Shown: positions 17,398-29,015 of the stretch, one piece after another | Numbering within the stretch: the first letter of the stretch is position 1 | How the letters are laid out: every line of letters starts with the position of its first letter | Assembly: GCF_944380985.1 (NCBI RefSeq) | Contig: NZ_CALWJJ010000006.1 | Location: 1 to 64,000, forward strand | DNA from: an uncultured Agathobaculum sp. | GTDB taxonomy: Bacteria; Bacillota; Clostridia; Oscillospirales; Butyricicoccaceae | DNA: 64,000 nt | Direction: 5' to 3' | Position numbers and translations under genes: made by a program | The notes under the pieces: model-generated | What the model was told of the DNA's origin: nothing | Database searches by the model: none | Seen by the model: the letters and a program-made list of their open reading frames with translations, nothing else

Positions 17398-17426
17398 AGT
17401 ATACCCCAATTTTGCCATAAAAGCAA
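17398..17426 (-). promoter_or_regulatory. Promoter of the DUF4364-lrgAB operon
   Basis: TTGCTT (17426-17421) and TATACT (17403-17398) on the minus strand, with a 17-bp spacer. Confidence 0.75.
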
Positions 17427-17547
17427 CTGTGGCTTTTGGGGATGGAGCGCTGGCGGATGGTTTTTTCTATCCGCCTTTGCCGGAAAAACGCACAAATAGA
17501 GAGCGAACGGATGTACGGTTTTTGTCGGCATGCGGCATAAAAAGCAG

Positions 17548-17576
17548 TTGAACAAATCAGAGCGGCGCGGTATAAT
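17548..17576 (+). promoter_or_regulatory. Promoter of the GNAT-radC-uvrB unit
   Basis: TTGAAC (17548-17553), a 17-bp spacer and TATAAT (17571-17576). Directly after it is a small CCCGCC/GGCGGG hairpin (17586-17600) in the leader. The rest of 17362-17669 holds only this and the divergent promoter at 17398-17426. Confidence 0.8.
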
Positions 17577-17669
17577 AAAAACAATCCCGCCAGGGGCGGG
17601 GGATGCGGCGTTTTGCCGCTGTTTCGCGCCCTGGACGGCGGGCAAGTTCTGTGTAAGTGGGGAAACGCA

Positions 17670-18269
17670 ATGCCGGAGATCATTCTGCGTAGCGCGGTGG
17701 AGCACGATGCTGCAGATATGCTCGCGCTCTATGCGCCATATGTTCTTGAAACCACAGTGTCAAGCGAATATGAGCCGCCAACGCTCGAAGTGTTTATCGG
17801 GCGTATGCGCAGTTATACCGAACACCTGCCGTGGCTCGTCTGCACGGTGGATGGCGAGACCGTCGGCTATGGCTACGCTTCGCCGCACCGCACGCGCGCG
17901 GCCTATCAGTGGTCGGTTGAGACCTCGATTTATGTCGCGTCTGCGTGGCACCGGCACGGCATCGCAAGCGCGATCTACGCCGCACTGTTTGAACTGCTCA
18001 CCATGCAGGGATACTATAATATCTATGTTGGCATCACTGCGCCCAACGAGCGTTCGATGAAGTTCCACAAGGCGATGGGGTTTATCATCTCGGGTGCGTA
18101 TCAGGAGAGTATGTATAAATTCGGCCAGTGGCGCGACGTGCTGTGGATGGGCAAAAGCCTGCGTCCGCACGAGGGCGCGCCGCAGCCGACCGTGCCGTTT
18201 GACGCGATAAAGGACAGCCTGCTGGTCGGCCGTGTACTGCGGCAGGCGGTGCAGCGTATTCACTTGTAA
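17670..18269 (+). CDS. GNAT acetyltransferase, phosphinothricin-acetyltransferase-like
   Basis: The 199-residue protein has the GNAT fold of the PAT/MnaT subfamily: ALYAPYVLETTVSSEYEPPT near the N-terminus, SIYVASAWHRHGIASAIYAAL as the acetyl-CoA loop (about residues 88-108) and GITAPNERSMKFHKAMGF (about 126-143). The family acetylates small amines such as methionine derivatives or phosphinothricin; the substrate here is unknown. Start ATG 17670 has GTGGGGAAA upstream. It sits 23 bp before radC. Confidence 0.87.
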   Translation: MPEIILRSAVEHDAADMLALYAPYVLETTVSSEYEPPTLEVFIGRMRSYTEHLPWLVCTVDGETVGYGYASPHRTRAAYQWSVETSIYVASAWHRHGIASAIYAALFELLTMQGYYNIYVGITAPNERSMKFHKAMGFIISGAYQESMYKFGQWRDVLWMGKSLRPHEGAPQPTVPFDAIKDSLLVGRVLRQAVQRIHL

Positions 18270-18292
18270 TCAATAAGGGAGGAGAGTGCAAC

Positions 18293-19000
18293 ATGGCCGA
18301 TCACCCGCACGCCGGGCATCGAAAGCGGAACATGGACAAGTTCCGCCGCTTCGGCATGGACATCTTTTCCGACCATGAGGTGCTCGAGATCCTGTTGTAT
18401 TTTGCGCTGCGGCAGGGCAATACCAACCCGACTGCACACCGCCTGCTTGACCGCTTTGGCTCGCTTCACGCGGTGTTTGAGGCGCCGTATGAACAGCTGC
18501 GGGAGGTAGAGGGTATCGGTCCGCACACGGCGGACCTTATCAAGACGGTGTATGCGATGATCGGGCGCTACCGTGCGGATGTGCACAAGATGGAGCGCCA
18601 CAGCGACAGGCTCAACAGCTATGAGCGTATCGGCGCGTATTTTGTGCCGCAGCTGGCGGACGAGCGGGATGAAGTGCTGCTCGCCGCCTATCTGGACGGC
18701 GAAGGGCGCGTTATCAAATGCGAGGAGGTCGCGCGCGGCGGCCATGCGCAGGTGACGGTAGACCCGTATAAGATCGCGCGCAATGCGCTGCTCTGCCAAG
18801 CGGCGGGCGTGGCGCTCGCGCACAATCATCCGGGCGGCGCTGCGCGGGCGTCAGAGGTGGATATTCTGCTGACTAACCGCCTGCGCCAGACGCTTTCCGG
18901 GCTGGGGCTTGAGCTGGTCGACCACTGTGTAGTCGCGCGCGACAGGTATGTTTCGATCTGCAAGATGCAGAATATGCAGATCATCGGACGGAGGAGGTAG
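18293..19000 (+). CDS. radC: RadC-family JAB-domain protein
   Basis: The 235-residue protein has an N-terminal helix-hairpin-helix region (about 30-85, EVEGIGPHTADLIKTV) and a C-terminal JAB/MPN metalloprotease-like domain. In that domain the metal-binding HNHPGG and the following Asp (ASEVD) are seen near residues 180-193. The family label is DNA repair protein RadC, although its true activity is unsettled. Context supports repair, since uvrB starts three bases after the stop with the ribosome site GGAGGAGG inside radC. Confidence 0.9.
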   Translation: MADHPHAGHRKRNMDKFRRFGMDIFSDHEVLEILLYFALRQGNTNPTAHRLLDRFGSLHAVFEAPYEQLREVEGIGPHTADLIKTVYAMIGRYRADVHKMERHSDRLNSYERIGAYFVPQLADERDEVLLAAYLDGEGRVIKCEEVARGGHAQVTVDPYKIARNALLCQAAGVALAHNHPGGAARASEVDILLTNRLRQTLSGLGLELVDHCVVARDRYVSICKMQNMQIIGRRR

Positions 19001-19003
19001 TCA

Positions 19004-20962
19004 ATGCCGGCGTTTCAGATTGTAAGCCCGTACAAGATGGCGGGCGACCAGCCCGAGGCGGTCGGAAAGCTGGCCGGGGGCATCGAGAACGGCCTGACCG
19101 AGCAGACTCTGATGGGCGTAACCGGCTCTGGCAAGACGTTCACCATGGCCAATATCATCGAGCAGACCCAGCGGCCGACGCTGGTGCTCGCGCATAATAA
19201 AACGCTTGCCGCACAGCTCTGTACCGAGCTGCGCGAGTTTTTTCCGCATAATGCAGTTGAGTATTTTGTCTCTTACTATGATTATTATCAGCCCGAGGCG
19301 TACATTGCCTCGACCGATACCTATATCGAAAAGGACTCGGCCATCAACGATGAGATCGACCGCCTGCGCCACTCGGCTACCGCGGCGCTTTCTGAGCGGC
19401 GGGATGTTATTATCGTATCGTCCGTGTCATGCATCTACTCGCTCGGCGACCCGATTGATTATAAAAAGATGGTCATTTCGCTGCGCCCGGGTATGGAGGT
19501 CAGCCGTGAGACGGTGATCCATCGCCTGATCGACATCCAATATGAGCGCAACGACATGGTGCTTGAGCGCAATCGCTTTCGCGTGCGCGGCGATACGGTC
19601 GAAGTCTGGCCGGTTTATTCGGATGAGGACGTGGTGCGCATCGAGTTCTTTGGTGATGAGATCGACCGCATCAGCCGCATCAACCCGCTGACCGGCGTGA
19701 CGCTGGGTGAGCTGGGGCACATTGCGCTGTTTCCGGCAAGCCACTATGTTACGCCCAAGGATAAATTGCAGGCTGCGATCCGCGACCTGGAGGACGAGCT
19801 TGCGCAGCGCGTTCGGTATTTTGAGGAAGGCGGCAAGCTGATCGAGGCGCAGCGTATCGCGCAGCGCACACGGTATGACATCGAAATGCTGCAGGAAATC
19901 GGCTTTTGCAGTGGCATTGAGAATTACTCGCGCGTGCTCTCGCGCCGCGCCCCCGGCTCGGCGCCGTTTACGCTGATCGATTATTTTCCTAAGGATTTTC
20001 TGCTGATTGTAGACGAGAGCCACGTCACACTGCCGCAGGTGCGCGCCATGTACCACGGCGACCGGGCGCGCAAGGAGAGCCTTGTCGAAAATGGCTTCCG
20101 CTTGCCCTCGGCTTACGATAACCGACCGCTGAATTTTGACGAGTTCAACGAGCGTTTAAACCAGGTCGTCTACGTTTCAGCCACACCCGGCGAATATGAG
20201 TTGTCGCGGTCCGGCCAGGTGGTCGAGCAGGTTATCCGCCCGACCGGCCTGCTTGACCCCGAGGTGGTCGTGCGCCCGGTCGAGGGGCAGATCGACGACC
20301 TGATCGGCGAGATCAATGCGCGCGCGGCCAGGGGGGAGCGCGTGCTGGTCACCACGCTTACCAAAAAGATGGCCGAAGATTTGACCGATTATCTCGAGAC
20401 TGCGGGCATCAAAGTGCGCTATATGCACCACGACATCAAAACCATTGAGCGGCAGGAACTTGTGCGCGACCTGCGTCTCGGCGTATATGACGTGCTGGTC
20501 GGCATCAACCTGCTGCGTGAGGGGCTTGACATTCCCGAGGTATCGCTCGTTGCCATATTGGATGCTGACAAGGAGGGATTTCTTCGTTCAGAGACCTCGC
20601 TTATCCAGACCATCGGCCGCGCTGCGCGCAATGAGCGGGGCTGTGTCGTGCTGTATGCAGACAGCATCACGCCGTCCATGCGCCGCGCGATGGACGAGAC
20701 TGCCCGCCGCCGTCAGTTGCAGGACGCATTTAACAAGGCGCACGGCATTGTGCCGAGGTCGGTCAAAAAGAAAGTGCAGGATGTAATTGAGATCACGTCC
20801 AACGTGCCGGCGGGCAGCAAGAAAAAACTGCGTACCAAGGGCGAACGGCAGCAGGAGATCGCCCGCCTTACCCGTCAGATGAAAGAGGCGGCCAAGATGC
20901 TCGAGTTTGAGATTGCCGCCCAGTTGCGCGATCAGATCAAGGAGCTGGAGCAGGACGGGTGA
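19004..20962 (+). CDS. uvrB: Excinuclease ABC subunit B
   Basis: The 652-residue DNA-damage helicase-like subunit has Walker A GVTGSGKT (residues 38-45), the DNA-damage-verifying beta-hairpin [11 protein letters not shown] (about 91-101), helicase motifs through DESHVTLPQ and [14 protein letters not shown], and a C-terminal UVR motif (about 615-650) that contacts UvrC. Length is normal for the family. It loads at lesions with UvrA, encoded about 100 bp downstream; uvrC is not in this window. Confidence 0.98.
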   Translation: MPAFQIVSPYKMAGDQPEAVGKLAGGIENGLTEQTLMGVTGSGKTFTMANIIEQTQRPTLVLAHNKTLAAQLCTELREFFPHNAVEYFVSYYDYYQPEAYIASTDTYIEKDSAINDEIDRLRHSATAALSERRDVIIVSSVSCIYSLGDPIDYKKMVISLRPGMEVSRETVIHRLIDIQYERNDMVLERNRFRVRGDTVEVWPVYSDEDVVRIEFFGDEIDRISRINPLTGVTLGELGHIALFPASHYVTPKDKLQAAIRDLEDELAQRVRYFEEGGKLIEAQRIAQRTRYDIEMLQEIGFCSGIENYSRVLSRRAPGSAPFTLIDYFPKDFLLIVDESHVTLPQVRAMYHGDRARKESLVENGFRLPSAYDNRPLNFDEFNERLNQVVYVSATPGEYELSRSGQVVEQVIRPTGLLDPEVVVRPVEGQIDDLIGEINARAARGERVLVTTLTKKMAEDLTDYLETAGIKVRYMHHDIKTIERQELVRDLRLGVYDVLVGINLLREGLDIPEVSLVAILDADKEGFLRSETSLIQTIGRAARNERGCVVLYADSITPSMRRAMDETARRRQLQDAFNKAHGIVPRSVKKKVQDVIEITSNVPAGSKKKLRTKGERQQEIARLTRQMKEAAKMLEFEIAAQLRDQIKELEQDG

Positions 20963-21065
20963 GCGCGTGCTGCGCAATGCCGCGTTTTCGTTATGCCGGC
21001 CGGCGGAGCAGGGCGGCACGCCGTCCGCAGAAATGCTGCATATTTGGGAATAAGGATAGGTGAAC

Positions 21066-23912
21066 ATGCAGGAATATATTCATGTAAAGGGTGCGCGTGA
21101 GCACAATCTGAAAAATATCGACATTAAGATCCCGCGCGACAAGCTGGTTGTGTTGACCGGCCTGTCCGGCTCGGGCAAGTCATCCCTCGCGTTTGATACG
21201 ATCTATGCCGAGGGTCAGCGGCGCTATGTTGAGTCGCTGTCCAGCTACGCGCGGCAATTTTTGGGTCAGATGGACAAGCCGGACGTCGATTATATCGACG
21301 GTCTGTCGCCCGCTATCTCGATCGACCAGAAAACGACCTCGCAAAACCCGCGCTCGACGGTCGGCACGGTCACCGAGATTTATGATTATCTGCGCTTACT
21401 TTGGGCAAACATCGGCACGCCGCACTGTCCGAAGTGCGGCAAGGAGATCCACCAGCAGACCATCGATCAGATCATTGACCAGCTGATGGCGCTACCTGAG
21501 AAGACACGTTTGCAGATCCTCGCGCCGGTCATCCGGGGTAAGAAGGGGGAACACACCAAGGTGCTGGAGGACGCGCGCCGGTCGGGCTATGTCCGCGTGC
21601 GCGTGGACGGTGAGGTGCGCGATCTTTCCGAGGAAATCAAGCTGCAAAAAACCCACAAACACAATATCGAGATTGTGGTCGACCGTGTGGTCGTGCGCCC
21701 GGACGCGCGCGGGCGCATTACCGACTCGGTCGAGACCGCGACCGCCCTATCGGGCGGCATCGTCATCGCAGACGTGATTGGTGGCGAGCCGCTCTCATTT
21801 TCGCAAAACTATGCCTGCGACGATTGCGGCATTTCGATCGAAGAGTTGACGCCGCGTATGTTCTCGTTTAACAATCCGTACGGGGCGTGCCCGGTGTGCA
21901 CCGGTCTTGGCATGCAGATGCGTGTCGACCCTGACCGCATCATCCCGAACAAAAAGCTGTCTATCCGGCAGGGGGCAATCCGCGCTTCCGGCTGGGGCAG
22001 CGCTGACCCCGGCACGATCGCGGCAATGTATTATACCGCGCTTGGCAAAAAGCATGGCTTCACGCTCGATACTCCGCTCGAAAAGCTGAGCGATGAGGCG
22101 ATGCGCGAGCTGCTGTACGGCACGGGCGATGAGCCGCTCGAGCTTTCGGTCAGCCGTGTGTCGGGCGGCGTGATGCGCCAGCCGTTTGAGGGCATTGTTG
22201 TAAACCTGGAGCGCCGATATAAGGAGACATCGAGCGACTACGCGCGCGGCGAGATCGAGGAGTGCATGAGCGAGATTTCCTGCCCTGCATGCCATGGCCG
22301 CCGCCTTCGGCCCGAGGTGCTCGCGGTCACGCTCGGCGGGCTGAACATCGCGGAGTTTTCCGAAAGATCGGTCGTCAAGGCGATGGAGTTTTTGCACACT
22401 CTGCGCCTGACCGATATGCAGCATAAGATCGGCGACCGGGTCATCAAGGAGATCAAGGACCGACTGGGCTTTTTGCAGTCGGTCGGGCTTGAGTACCTGA
22501 CGCTCGCGCGCGCATCAGGCACCTTGTCCGGCGGCGAGAGCCAACGCATCCGTCTGGCAACCCAGATCGGCTCGTCGCTCATGGGCGTGCTGTATATTTT
22601 GGACGAGCCGTCGATCGGCCTGCACCAGCGCGATAACGACAAGCTGCTCGCAACGCTAAAGCGTCTGCGCGACCTCGGCAACACGCTCATTGTAGTTGAG
22701 CATGATGAGGACACTATGTTCGCCGCCGATCATATTGTGGACATTGGTCCGGGCGCGGGCCGTGGCGGCGGTGAAGTTGTGTTTGAGGGCACGGTAAGCG
22801 AGCTGCTCGAAAGCGAAAACTCGATCACCGGCCAGTACTTGTCCGGCCGAAAGTGCATCCCGGTGCCTGTGGTGCGCCGCAAGGGCAATGGAAAAAAGCT
22901 TACGGTTAAGGGCTGCGCGGTCAATAATCTAAAGCATACCGATTTCACCATCCCGCTCGGCACGTTTACCTGCGTGACCGGGGTGTCCGGTTCGGGCAAG
23001 TCCTCGTTTGTCAACGAGATATTATATAAAAAGCTCGCTGCCGAGCTAAACGGCGCCAAGACGCGCGCGGGCGCGCACGATAAAATGACCGGCCTATCTT
23101 ATCTGGACAAGGTTATTGATATCGATCAGTCTCCCATTGGCCGCACGCCGCGCTCCAACCCTGCTACCTATACCGGCGTATTTAACGACATCCGCGAGTT
23201 GTTTGCCAAGACCGCAGATGCCAAGGCGCGCGGCTATGGACCGAGCCGGTTTTCCTTTAACGTCAAGGGTGGCAGGTGTGAGGCCTGTGCGGGTGACGGG
23301 CTTTTGAAAATTGAAATGCACTTTTTGCCGGATGTATATGTGCCCTGCGACGTTTGCAAGGGCAAGCGCTATAACAAAGAGACGCTCGAGGTGCGCTACA
23401 AGGGCAAAAATATCTACGAAGTGCTCGATATGACGGTCGACGAGGCATGCGAGTTCTTTTCCAACGTGCCTAAGATTGCCAGAAGGCTCGAGACCATGCG
23501 TGAAGTCGGTCTGGGCTATGTCAAGCTCGGCCAGTCGTCGACCACGCTATCGGGCGGCGAGGCGCAGCGCGCCAAGCTTGCTACCGAGCTTTCCCGCCGT
23601 TCGACCGGCAAGACCATCTACATCCTCGATGAGCCGACCACCGGCCTGCATGTCGCGGATGTGCACCGGCTGGTGGACGTGCTGCAAAAACTGGTGGATG
23701 CGGGCAACACAGTGGTCGTTATTGAGCATAATCTGGACGTTATCAAAACCGCGGACTATATTCTCGATCTTGGCCCCGAGGGCGGCGACGGCGGCGGCCG
23801 GCTGGTTGCCTGCGGTACGCCGGAGGAGGTTGCCGCATGCGAAAACTCCTACACCGGGCAGTATCTTAAGCCGGTGCTTGAGCGGAGAGATCGCACCAAT
23901 ACCGAAAAATAG
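21066..23912 (+). CDS. uvrA: Excinuclease ABC subunit A
   Basis: The 948-residue ABC-type damage sensor has two ATPase modules. The first has Walker [10 protein letters not shown] (about 32-40) and signature LSGGESQR; the second has GVSGSGKSS and LSGGEAQR. Zinc-binding cysteine pairs appear as [20 protein letters not shown] and [16 protein letters not shown] chose ATG 21066 over the GTG at 21060 because AAGGATAG is better spaced. The 103-bp gap after uvrB contains only GC-rich hairpin sequence. Confidence 0.98.
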   Translation: MQEYIHVKGAREHNLKNIDIKIPRDKLVVLTGLSGSGKSSLAFDTIYAEGQRRYVESLSSYARQFLGQMDKPDVDYIDGLSPAISIDQKTTSQNPRSTVGTVTEIYDYLRLLWANIGTPHCPKCGKEIHQQTIDQIIDQLMALPEKTRLQILAPVIRGKKGEHTKVLEDARRSGYVRVRVDGEVRDLSEEIKLQKTHKHNIEIVVDRVVVRPDARGRITDSVETATALSGGIVIADVIGGEPLSFSQNYACDDCGISIEELTPRMFSFNNPYGACPVCTGLGMQMRVDPDRIIPNKKLSIRQGAIRASGWGSADPGTIAAMYYTALGKKHGFTLDTPLEKLSDEAMRELLYGTGDEPLELSVSRVSGGVMRQPFEGIVVNLERRYKETSSDYARGEIEECMSEISCPACHGRRLRPEVLAVTLGGLNIAEFSERSVVKAMEFLHTLRLTDMQHKIGDRVIKEIKDRLGFLQSVGLEYLTLARASGTLSGGESQRIRLATQIGSSLMGVLYILDEPSIGLHQRDNDKLLATLKRLRDLGNTLIVVEHDEDTMFAADHIVDIGPGAGRGGGEVVFEGTVSELLESENSITGQYLSGRKCIPVPVVRRKGNGKKLTVKGCAVNNLKHTDFTIPLGTFTCVTGVSGSGKSSFVNEILYKKLAAELNGAKTRAGAHDKMTGLSYLDKVIDIDQSPIGRTPRSNPATYTGVFNDIRELFAKTADAKARGYGPSRFSFNVKGGRCEACAGDGLLKIEMHFLPDVYVPCDVCKGKRYNKETLEVRYKGKNIYEVLDMTVDEACEFFSNVPKIARRLETMREVGLGYVKLGQSSTTLSGGEAQRAKLATELSRRSTGKTIYILDEPTTGLHVADVHRLVDVLQKLVDAGNTVVVIEHNLDVIKTADYILDLGPEGGDGGGRLVACGTPEEVAACENSYTGQYLKPVLERRDRTNTEK

Positions 23913-23930
23913 AAAACTTATCTTGGGATA

Positions 23931-23963
23931 AGCGGGTATTCTGGCACAGAACGCCCGCTTTTA
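23931..23963 (+). terminator. Terminator after uvrA
   Basis: AGCGGG (23931-23936) pairs with CCCGCT (23954-23959), with an inner TTCTG/CAGAA pairing, followed by TTTT. Confidence 0.75.
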
Positions 23964-23980
23964 CTATTTGCATAAAAATG

Positions 23981-24009
23981 TTGAGCTTTTGACCCCACTT
24001 TGGTATAAT
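23981..24009 (+). promoter_or_regulatory. recJ-relA promoter
   Basis: TTGAGC (23981-23986), a 17-bp spacer and TATAAT (24004-24009); the leader to recJ is about 25 nt. Confidence 0.8.
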
Positions 24010-24041
24010 AACCGTAATAAAAAATAAATGAGGGAGTTTCT

Positions 24042-26117
24042 ATGAAAACAAAGCGATGGGTGATTGCGGCGCCTGAGCAGGCGCGCGTGGATACGTTGTC
24101 GCGCGAGGGTGGCTTCGCGCCGCTGACAGCCAGAGTGCTCGCGTCGCGCGGGATCGACACGCCGCAGGCGGCGGCCGCGTACCTCAGCTGCGACCGCGCT
24201 GGCCTGCACGACCCCATGCTGCTTACCGATATGGATAAGGCTGTTGCGGCCGTACGCGGCGCGATCGAGCGGGGCGAGCATATCGTGGTTTATGGCGACT
24301 ATGATGTCGACGGCATTACGGCCACCTGCATTTTAGTGGATTACCTGCGCTGCCGCGGCGCGGTGTGTGAATACTATATCCCCAACCGCCTGCGGGAAGG
24401 GTATGGTCTGTCGCGCGAGGTGATGGAAAAACTCCACCGGCAGGGCGTCCGTCTGCTCATCACGGTGGACTCCGGCATCACGGCGGGCGAGGAAATCGCT
24501 GCGGCGCGCGAGATGGGCATGCAGGTGGTCATCACCGACCACCACGAGTGCCATGCGACGCTGCCCGCGGCCGACGCGGTCGTCGACTGCAAGCGGCCGG
24601 ACTGCACCTATCCGTTCAACAGCCTGGCGGGCGTGGGCGTGGCTTTCAAGCTGATCTGTGCACTCGAGGGCGGCGCAAATGCGGCGCTCGACCGCTATGC
24701 TGACCTGGTTGCGCTCGGTACGGTGGCGGATGTGATGCCGATCGTTGATGAAAACCGCATTATTGTGTCCGAGGGGCTGAAAAAGATGGCCGAGACCGGC
24801 AATACCGGTCTCGAGATGCTGCTGCGTGAGGCGGGGATGAAGCATCGACGCCTAAACTCGTCCACTGTCAGCTTTGTGCTGGCGCCACGCATTAATGCGG
24901 CCGGGCGGATGGGACAGGCCGAGCTTGCCGCCGAGCTTTTTCTGACGGACGACCCGGTGCGTGCGCAGGCGCTTGCCGTCGAGCTGTGCGAGCAGAACAA
25001 GTTGCGCCAGCAGGAAGAAAACCAAATTCTCACGCAGGCTCTTGCGCGCCTGCGCACCGAATACAACCCGCTTGAGGATAAAATCATCGTGCTGGCGGGC
25101 AAGGGCTGGCATCAGGGCGTGATTGGCATTGTCTGTTCGCGTCTGTGCGAGCGTTACGGCTGCCCGGTTGTTTTGATCGCGCTAGATGAGGATGGATTCG
25201 GCAAGGGCTCGGGTCGCTCAATGGGCGGCTTTAATCTGTTTGAGGCGCTGTCCGCGTGCGCCGACCTGCTTGAGCGCTACGGTGGGCATGCGCTTGCCGC
25301 AGGGCTTACCATATCCGAGGATCGGGTCGATGCGCTGCGCGCGCGCCTGCGCGCCTACGCGGAGGAGCATGTCTCCCGCGCCGCGCTCGTGCCCCAGCAG
25401 CGCATTGACTGCATGGTGCGGCCGGAGTGGCTGACCATGCCGGAGGTCGAGGCGCTGTCCGTGCTTGAGCCATATGGCATGCGCAATCCCGAGCCTGTGT
25501 TCTGTATGAAGGATATGACGGTGGAGGACATTACGCCGATTTCGTCCGACCGGCATGTGCGGCTGACGTTTATCAAGGATGGCGTGCGCTTTTCCGCCAT
25601 GTGGTTTGGCGCAGGCTCGGGCGGGCTTGGCTTTGTCGAAGGTAATATGGTGGATGTGGCTTTCCACCTTTCAATCAACGAATTTCGCGGCAGCCGTTCG
25701 GTGCAGCTCACCGTCTGTGATGTGCAGTTGAGCGAGTGCGAGCACCTGGCTGACCAAAAGCTGCTCAATGTATATAACACCTATATGGCGGACGGGCCGC
25801 TGACCGCGGGCGAGGCACGTCTGCTGCTGCCCGACCGCAGCGATCTGGTCGCCGTGTGGCGGCACATCGTGTGCCGCGCGGAGGATGGACGGCTGTCCGT
25901 GCCGGACGGCGCGCTCTCGCGCCGCGTCGCATGGGAAAGCCGCAGAGACATTAATATTGGTAAGCTGTTTGTTTGCTTGGACGTATTCTCCGAGTCTGGC
26001 CTTATCAGCTACCATTTCAAAGAGGGGATGCTCAACATCCTGCTCAAGCCTTATCGAGGTAAGGCGGATATATCTGGTTCGGTCGTCCTTGCCACTTTGC
26101 AGAGCATGGCGGGGTGA
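24042..26117 (+). CDS. recJ: Single-stranded-DNA exonuclease RecJ
   Basis: The 691-residue DHH-superfamily 5'-3' exonuclease acts in recombination and mismatch repair. The metal-binding motifs are GDYDVDG (residues 85-91), TVDSGI (about 141-146) and TDHHECH (about 165-171). The DHHA1 region has GKGWHQGVIGIV and GSGRSMGGFNLFEAL, and it ends in an OB-type domain. Starts behind GAGGGAG. The stop lies five bases before the relA start, so the two are co-transcribed. Confidence 0.96.
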   Translation: MKTKRWVIAAPEQARVDTLSREGGFAPLTARVLASRGIDTPQAAAAYLSCDRAGLHDPMLLTDMDKAVAAVRGAIERGEHIVVYGDYDVDGITATCILVDYLRCRGAVCEYYIPNRLREGYGLSREVMEKLHRQGVRLLITVDSGITAGEEIAAAREMGMQVVITDHHECHATLPAADAVVDCKRPDCTYPFNSLAGVGVAFKLICALEGGANAALDRYADLVALGTVADVMPIVDENRIIVSEGLKKMAETGNTGLEMLLREAGMKHRRLNSSTVSFVLAPRINAAGRMGQAELAAELFLTDDPVRAQALAVELCEQNKLRQQEENQILTQALARLRTEYNPLEDKIIVLAGKGWHQGVIGIVCSRLCERYGCPVVLIALDEDGFGKGSGRSMGGFNLFEALSACADLLERYGGHALAAGLTISEDRVDALRARLRAYAEEHVSRAALVPQQRIDCMVRPEWLTMPEVEALSVLEPYGMRNPEPVFCMKDMTVEDITPISSDRHVRLTFIKDGVRFSAMWFGAGSGGLGFVEGNMVDVAFHLSINEFRGSRSVQLTVCDVQLSECEHLADQKLLNVYNTYMADGPLTAGEARLLLPDRSDLVAVWRHIVCRAEDGRLSVPDGALSRRVAWESRRDINIGKLFVCLDVFSESGLISYHFKEGMLNILLKPYRGKADISGSVVLATLQSMAG

Positions 26118-26122
26118 TCGGA

Positions 26123-28321
26123 ATGGGGGAACAAAGTATGCAGAACAAATTGGACTTTTTGCTTGAGCGGGTGCAAAAGCAAAATCCACAGGCCAATATA
26201 CGGAAAATCCGCGCGGCTTACGAGTGCGCCAGCAGAGCGCACGAAGGGCAGAAGCGCAAAAATGGCGAGCCTTATATCATCCATCCGGTCTCGGTGGCCG
26301 AGATCGTGGTCGAGATGGGGCTGGACACTGATTCAATTTGCGCTGCGCTGCTGCATGACTGTATCGAGGATACAGAATTTGGATATAAGGAGATCGAGAA
26401 CAAGTTCGGCACGGCGGTTGCCGAGCTGGTCGACGGCGTTACCCGTCTTGGCATGCTGCGCTATTCCAAGGAGCAGGAGCAGTTTGAGGACCTGCGCAAG
26501 ATGTTCATGGCCATGGCAAAAGACATCCGCGTCATTCTCATCAAGTTGGCTGACCGTCTGCACAACGCCCGTACCTTCCAATATCTGCCCGAGCGCAAGC
26601 AGCGCGATAAGGCGCTCGAAACTATGGAAATCTACGCGCCTATCGCGCACCGTCTGGGCATGAGCCGTATCAAGTGGGAGCTGGAGGATCTTTGCCTGAA
26701 AGTGCTCGACCCGATCGGGTACAACGAGATCGTTGAGGGCCTCAAGGCACAAAGCGAGCAGCACGAGGAGTTTCTCAAGGGTATTCAGGAGCGCATCGGC
26801 GCAAAGCTCAACGAGGCGCACATCCAGCACGGTATTTCGGCGCGCGTCAAGCATATCTACTCGATTTACCGCAAGATGTATGCGCAGCACAAGACAATCG
26901 ACGAGATCTACGACATCTGCGCGGTGCGTGTGATCGTGGACACGGTGGCTGACTGCTATAACGTGCTCGGCTATGTGCACGATCTGTATAAGCCCATCCC
27001 AGGCCGCTTTAAAGATTATATCTCTACGCCAAAGCCCAACGGCTACCAGTCGCTGCATACGACGGTTATCGGCCGCGCGGGCATCCCGTTTGAGGTGCAG
27101 ATCCGCACCACCGAGATGCACAAGATGGCGGAATACGGCGTTGCAGCGCACTGGAAATATAAGCAGGGGCTGGACAAAAAAGGTAACGAGGAGGCCTTTG
27201 CCTGGATTCGGCAGCTGCTTGAAGCGCAGCAGGACACTGAGGCCGAGGATTTTATCAAGAATATCAAGGTCGATCTGTTTGCCGACGAAGTGTTCGTCTT
27301 TACGCCCAAGGGTGATGTGGTCAACATGCCTGCGGGCGCGACCCCGATAGACCTTGCCTATGCCATCCACTCGGCAGTCGGCAACCGCATGACCGGCTGC
27401 AAGGTGAACGGCCGCATCGCGCCGATCGACAGCCAGCTGAAAAACGGCGACATCGTCGAGATATTGACCTCCAAGGAGGCGCACGGCCCGAGCCGAGACT
27501 GGGTCAAGATCGTCAAGACCACCGAGGCGCGCAATAAGATCAAGCAGTGGTTTAAAAAAGAGTGCCGCGAGGAGAATATCATCAACGGCCGCGAGGATCT
27601 CGACCGCGAGCTGCGCGCCAATCTGCTCTATAACGGCTTTTACGAGAACGAGGAAGTGCAGAAAAATACGCTCAACAAGTTCTCGTTTAACACGCTTGAC
27701 GAGCTGTATGCCGCCATCGGCTATGGCGGCATCACGCTGACTAAAGTCATCAACAAGGTAAAGGACGATGTCGGCAGACTGCGCCGCCAGCGTGAACTTG
27801 CCGAGCGTGCCGAGCATCCGCAGCCCGAGCATCCGCATAAGCGCATCACCAAGAGCGCGACCGGCGTCGTGGTCGAGGGGATTGATAACTGTCTGGTCAA
27901 ATTTGCGCGCTGCTGCACACCCATCCCGGGCGATGAGATCGTCGGCTTTGTCACGCGCGGCTATGGTGTATCCATTCACCGGCGCGACTGTGTTAACGTG
28001 CACATCCAGGAAGACCCTGACCGCTGGGTGCGCGCCTGGTGGGATGAGGATATGCCGGTATCCGACCGAACCAATCGCTTCTCAACCGGACTGCAAATTT
28101 CAACACGCAGCCGCATCGGCGTGCTGAGCGACGTGACAGCCGTGCTTGCGGCCTGCAAGATCAACGTGCACGAGATTTCCGCGCGCGATTTAAACGACGG
28201 CTATGCAATCATCAATGCCATGGTTGATGTGGCGGGCATCCACCAGCTGGAAAATCTCATCAGCCGCCTGCGTTCGATCAAGGGCGTGGTTGACGTGACG
28301 AGAACGGTGGATACAAACTAA
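26123..28321 (+). CDS. relA: Bifunctional (p)ppGpp synthetase/hydrolase
   Basis: The 732-residue stringent-response enzyme has an HD hydrolase domain (HD in [10 protein letters not shown], about 76-85), a synthetase domain around residues 235-345 with [12 protein letters not shown], a TGS domain ([26 protein letters not shown], about 390-415) and a C-terminal ACT domain. A cysteine pair ([13 protein letters not shown]) is in the usual conserved place. I chose ATG 26123 because GGGGTGATC upstream fits the extended ribosome site; GTG 26114 and ATG 26138 are alternatives. It is the long Rel type normal for Gram-positives. Confidence 0.96.
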   Translation: MGEQSMQNKLDFLLERVQKQNPQANIRKIRAAYECASRAHEGQKRKNGEPYIIHPVSVAEIVVEMGLDTDSICAALLHDCIEDTEFGYKEIENKFGTAVAELVDGVTRLGMLRYSKEQEQFEDLRKMFMAMAKDIRVILIKLADRLHNARTFQYLPERKQRDKALETMEIYAPIAHRLGMSRIKWELEDLCLKVLDPIGYNEIVEGLKAQSEQHEEFLKGIQERIGAKLNEAHIQHGISARVKHIYSIYRKMYAQHKTIDEIYDICAVRVIVDTVADCYNVLGYVHDLYKPIPGRFKDYISTPKPNGYQSLHTTVIGRAGIPFEVQIRTTEMHKMAEYGVAAHWKYKQGLDKKGNEEAFAWIRQLLEAQQDTEAEDFIKNIKVDLFADEVFVFTPKGDVVNMPAGATPIDLAYAIHSAVGNRMTGCKVNGRIAPIDSQLKNGDIVEILTSKEAHGPSRDWVKIVKTTEARNKIKQWFKKECREENIINGREDLDRELRANLLYNGFYENEEVQKNTLNKFSFNTLDELYAAIGYGGITLTKVINKVKDDVGRLRRQRELAERAEHPQPEHPHKRITKSATGVVVEGIDNCLVKFARCCTPIPGDEIVGFVTRGYGVSIHRRDCVNVHIQEDPDRWVRAWWDEDMPVSDRTNRFSTGLQISTRSRIGVLSDVTAVLAACKINVHEISARDLNDGYAIINAMVDVAGIHQLENLISRLRSIKGVVDVTRTVDTN

Positions 28322-28547
28322 AGTTTCGGTTGCGGACATACAGCCGAAATCAGGGGAAGCGCGCCGCGGTATAGCAGCGGATGCACCCTATCACGCGAAA
28401 AGTTCGGGCAAGCCAAACGATTTCGCTTTTAAAGGAATAAAAACCGTGATACGTGCATCCGGTTTTTATGAAAATGCCGATTTGCGGTATTTTCTGTTGA
28501 AAGCCGCGCAGAGTGCGCGGTTTATATTGGAAACGGAGACGGAGTTT
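28322..28547 (+). other. Structured relA-dtd intergenic element (nested hairpins)
   Basis: No ORF is supported. Three stem-loops are visible. The first is TTTCGG/CCGAAA (28324-28329 and 28344-28349). The second is a long nested stem in which CGGATGCAC (28378-28386) pairs with GTGCATCCG (28453-28461) and TATCACG (28389-28395) with CGTGATA (28445-28451); it encloses GCGAAA/TTTCGC (28395-28400 and 28421-28426) and is followed by GTTTTTATG. The third is CCGCGC/GCGCGG (28504-28520). The second may be a large terminator or a structured RNA. Confidence 0.55.
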
Positions 28548-28997
28548 ATGCGAGCACTCATTCAGCGCGTTTCGCGCGCATCCGTGACGATCGGCGGCGT
28601 GGTGCGCGGACAGATCGGGCAGGGCTTTCTCGTGCTGCTCGGCATTACAGATGGAGACACTGCGCAGGACGCGGTATATCTGGCGGATAAAACGGTCAAA
28701 CTGCGGGTATTCACGGACGAAAATGATAAAATGAACCGCTCGCTTTCCGATGTGGGCGGCGGCTTGCTGATCGTATCGCAGTTTACACTGTATGGCGACT
28801 GCAAAAAGGGCAACCGGCCGAGCTTCACCGCCGCCGCCCGCCCGGATGCTGCGCGGCCGCTTTACCAAACCTTTATTGCGCGCTGCCGCGAGAGCGGCCT
28901 GCCGGTCGAGACCGGCGAGTTTGGTGCGGATATGCAGATCGACCTGATAAACGACGGACCGGTCACACTGTGGATGGACACCGCACAGATGCGGTGA
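28548..28997 (+). CDS. dtd: D-aminoacyl-tRNA deacylase
   Basis: This 149-residue enzyme removes D-amino acids mischarged on tRNA. The active-site motifs are SQFTLYGD (about residues 77-84) and the cross-subunit Gly-cisPro region, here [11 protein letters not shown] near the C-terminus. The N-terminal [13 protein letters not shown] is typical. Length is normal. ATG 28548 has ACGGAG upstream; the longer frame from 28446 runs through the hairpin region and is rejected. It precedes an MBL hydrolase by 18 bp. Confidence 0.96.
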   Translation: MRALIQRVSRASVTIGGVVRGQIGQGFLVLLGITDGDTAQDAVYLADKTVKLRVFTDENDKMNRSLSDVGGGLLIVSQFTLYGDCKKGNRPSFTAAARPDAARPLYQTFIARCRESGLPVETGEFGADMQIDLINDGPVTLWMDTAQMR

Positions 28998-29015
28998 GCG
29001 GAAAGGAGACAACTT

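Noticed and set aside
26333..28003. 556-codon minus-strand ORF opposite relA
   Set aside because: It is fully antisense to a clear Rel enzyme and has no family motifs. Long antisense frames are common in G+C-rich genes with biased third positions.
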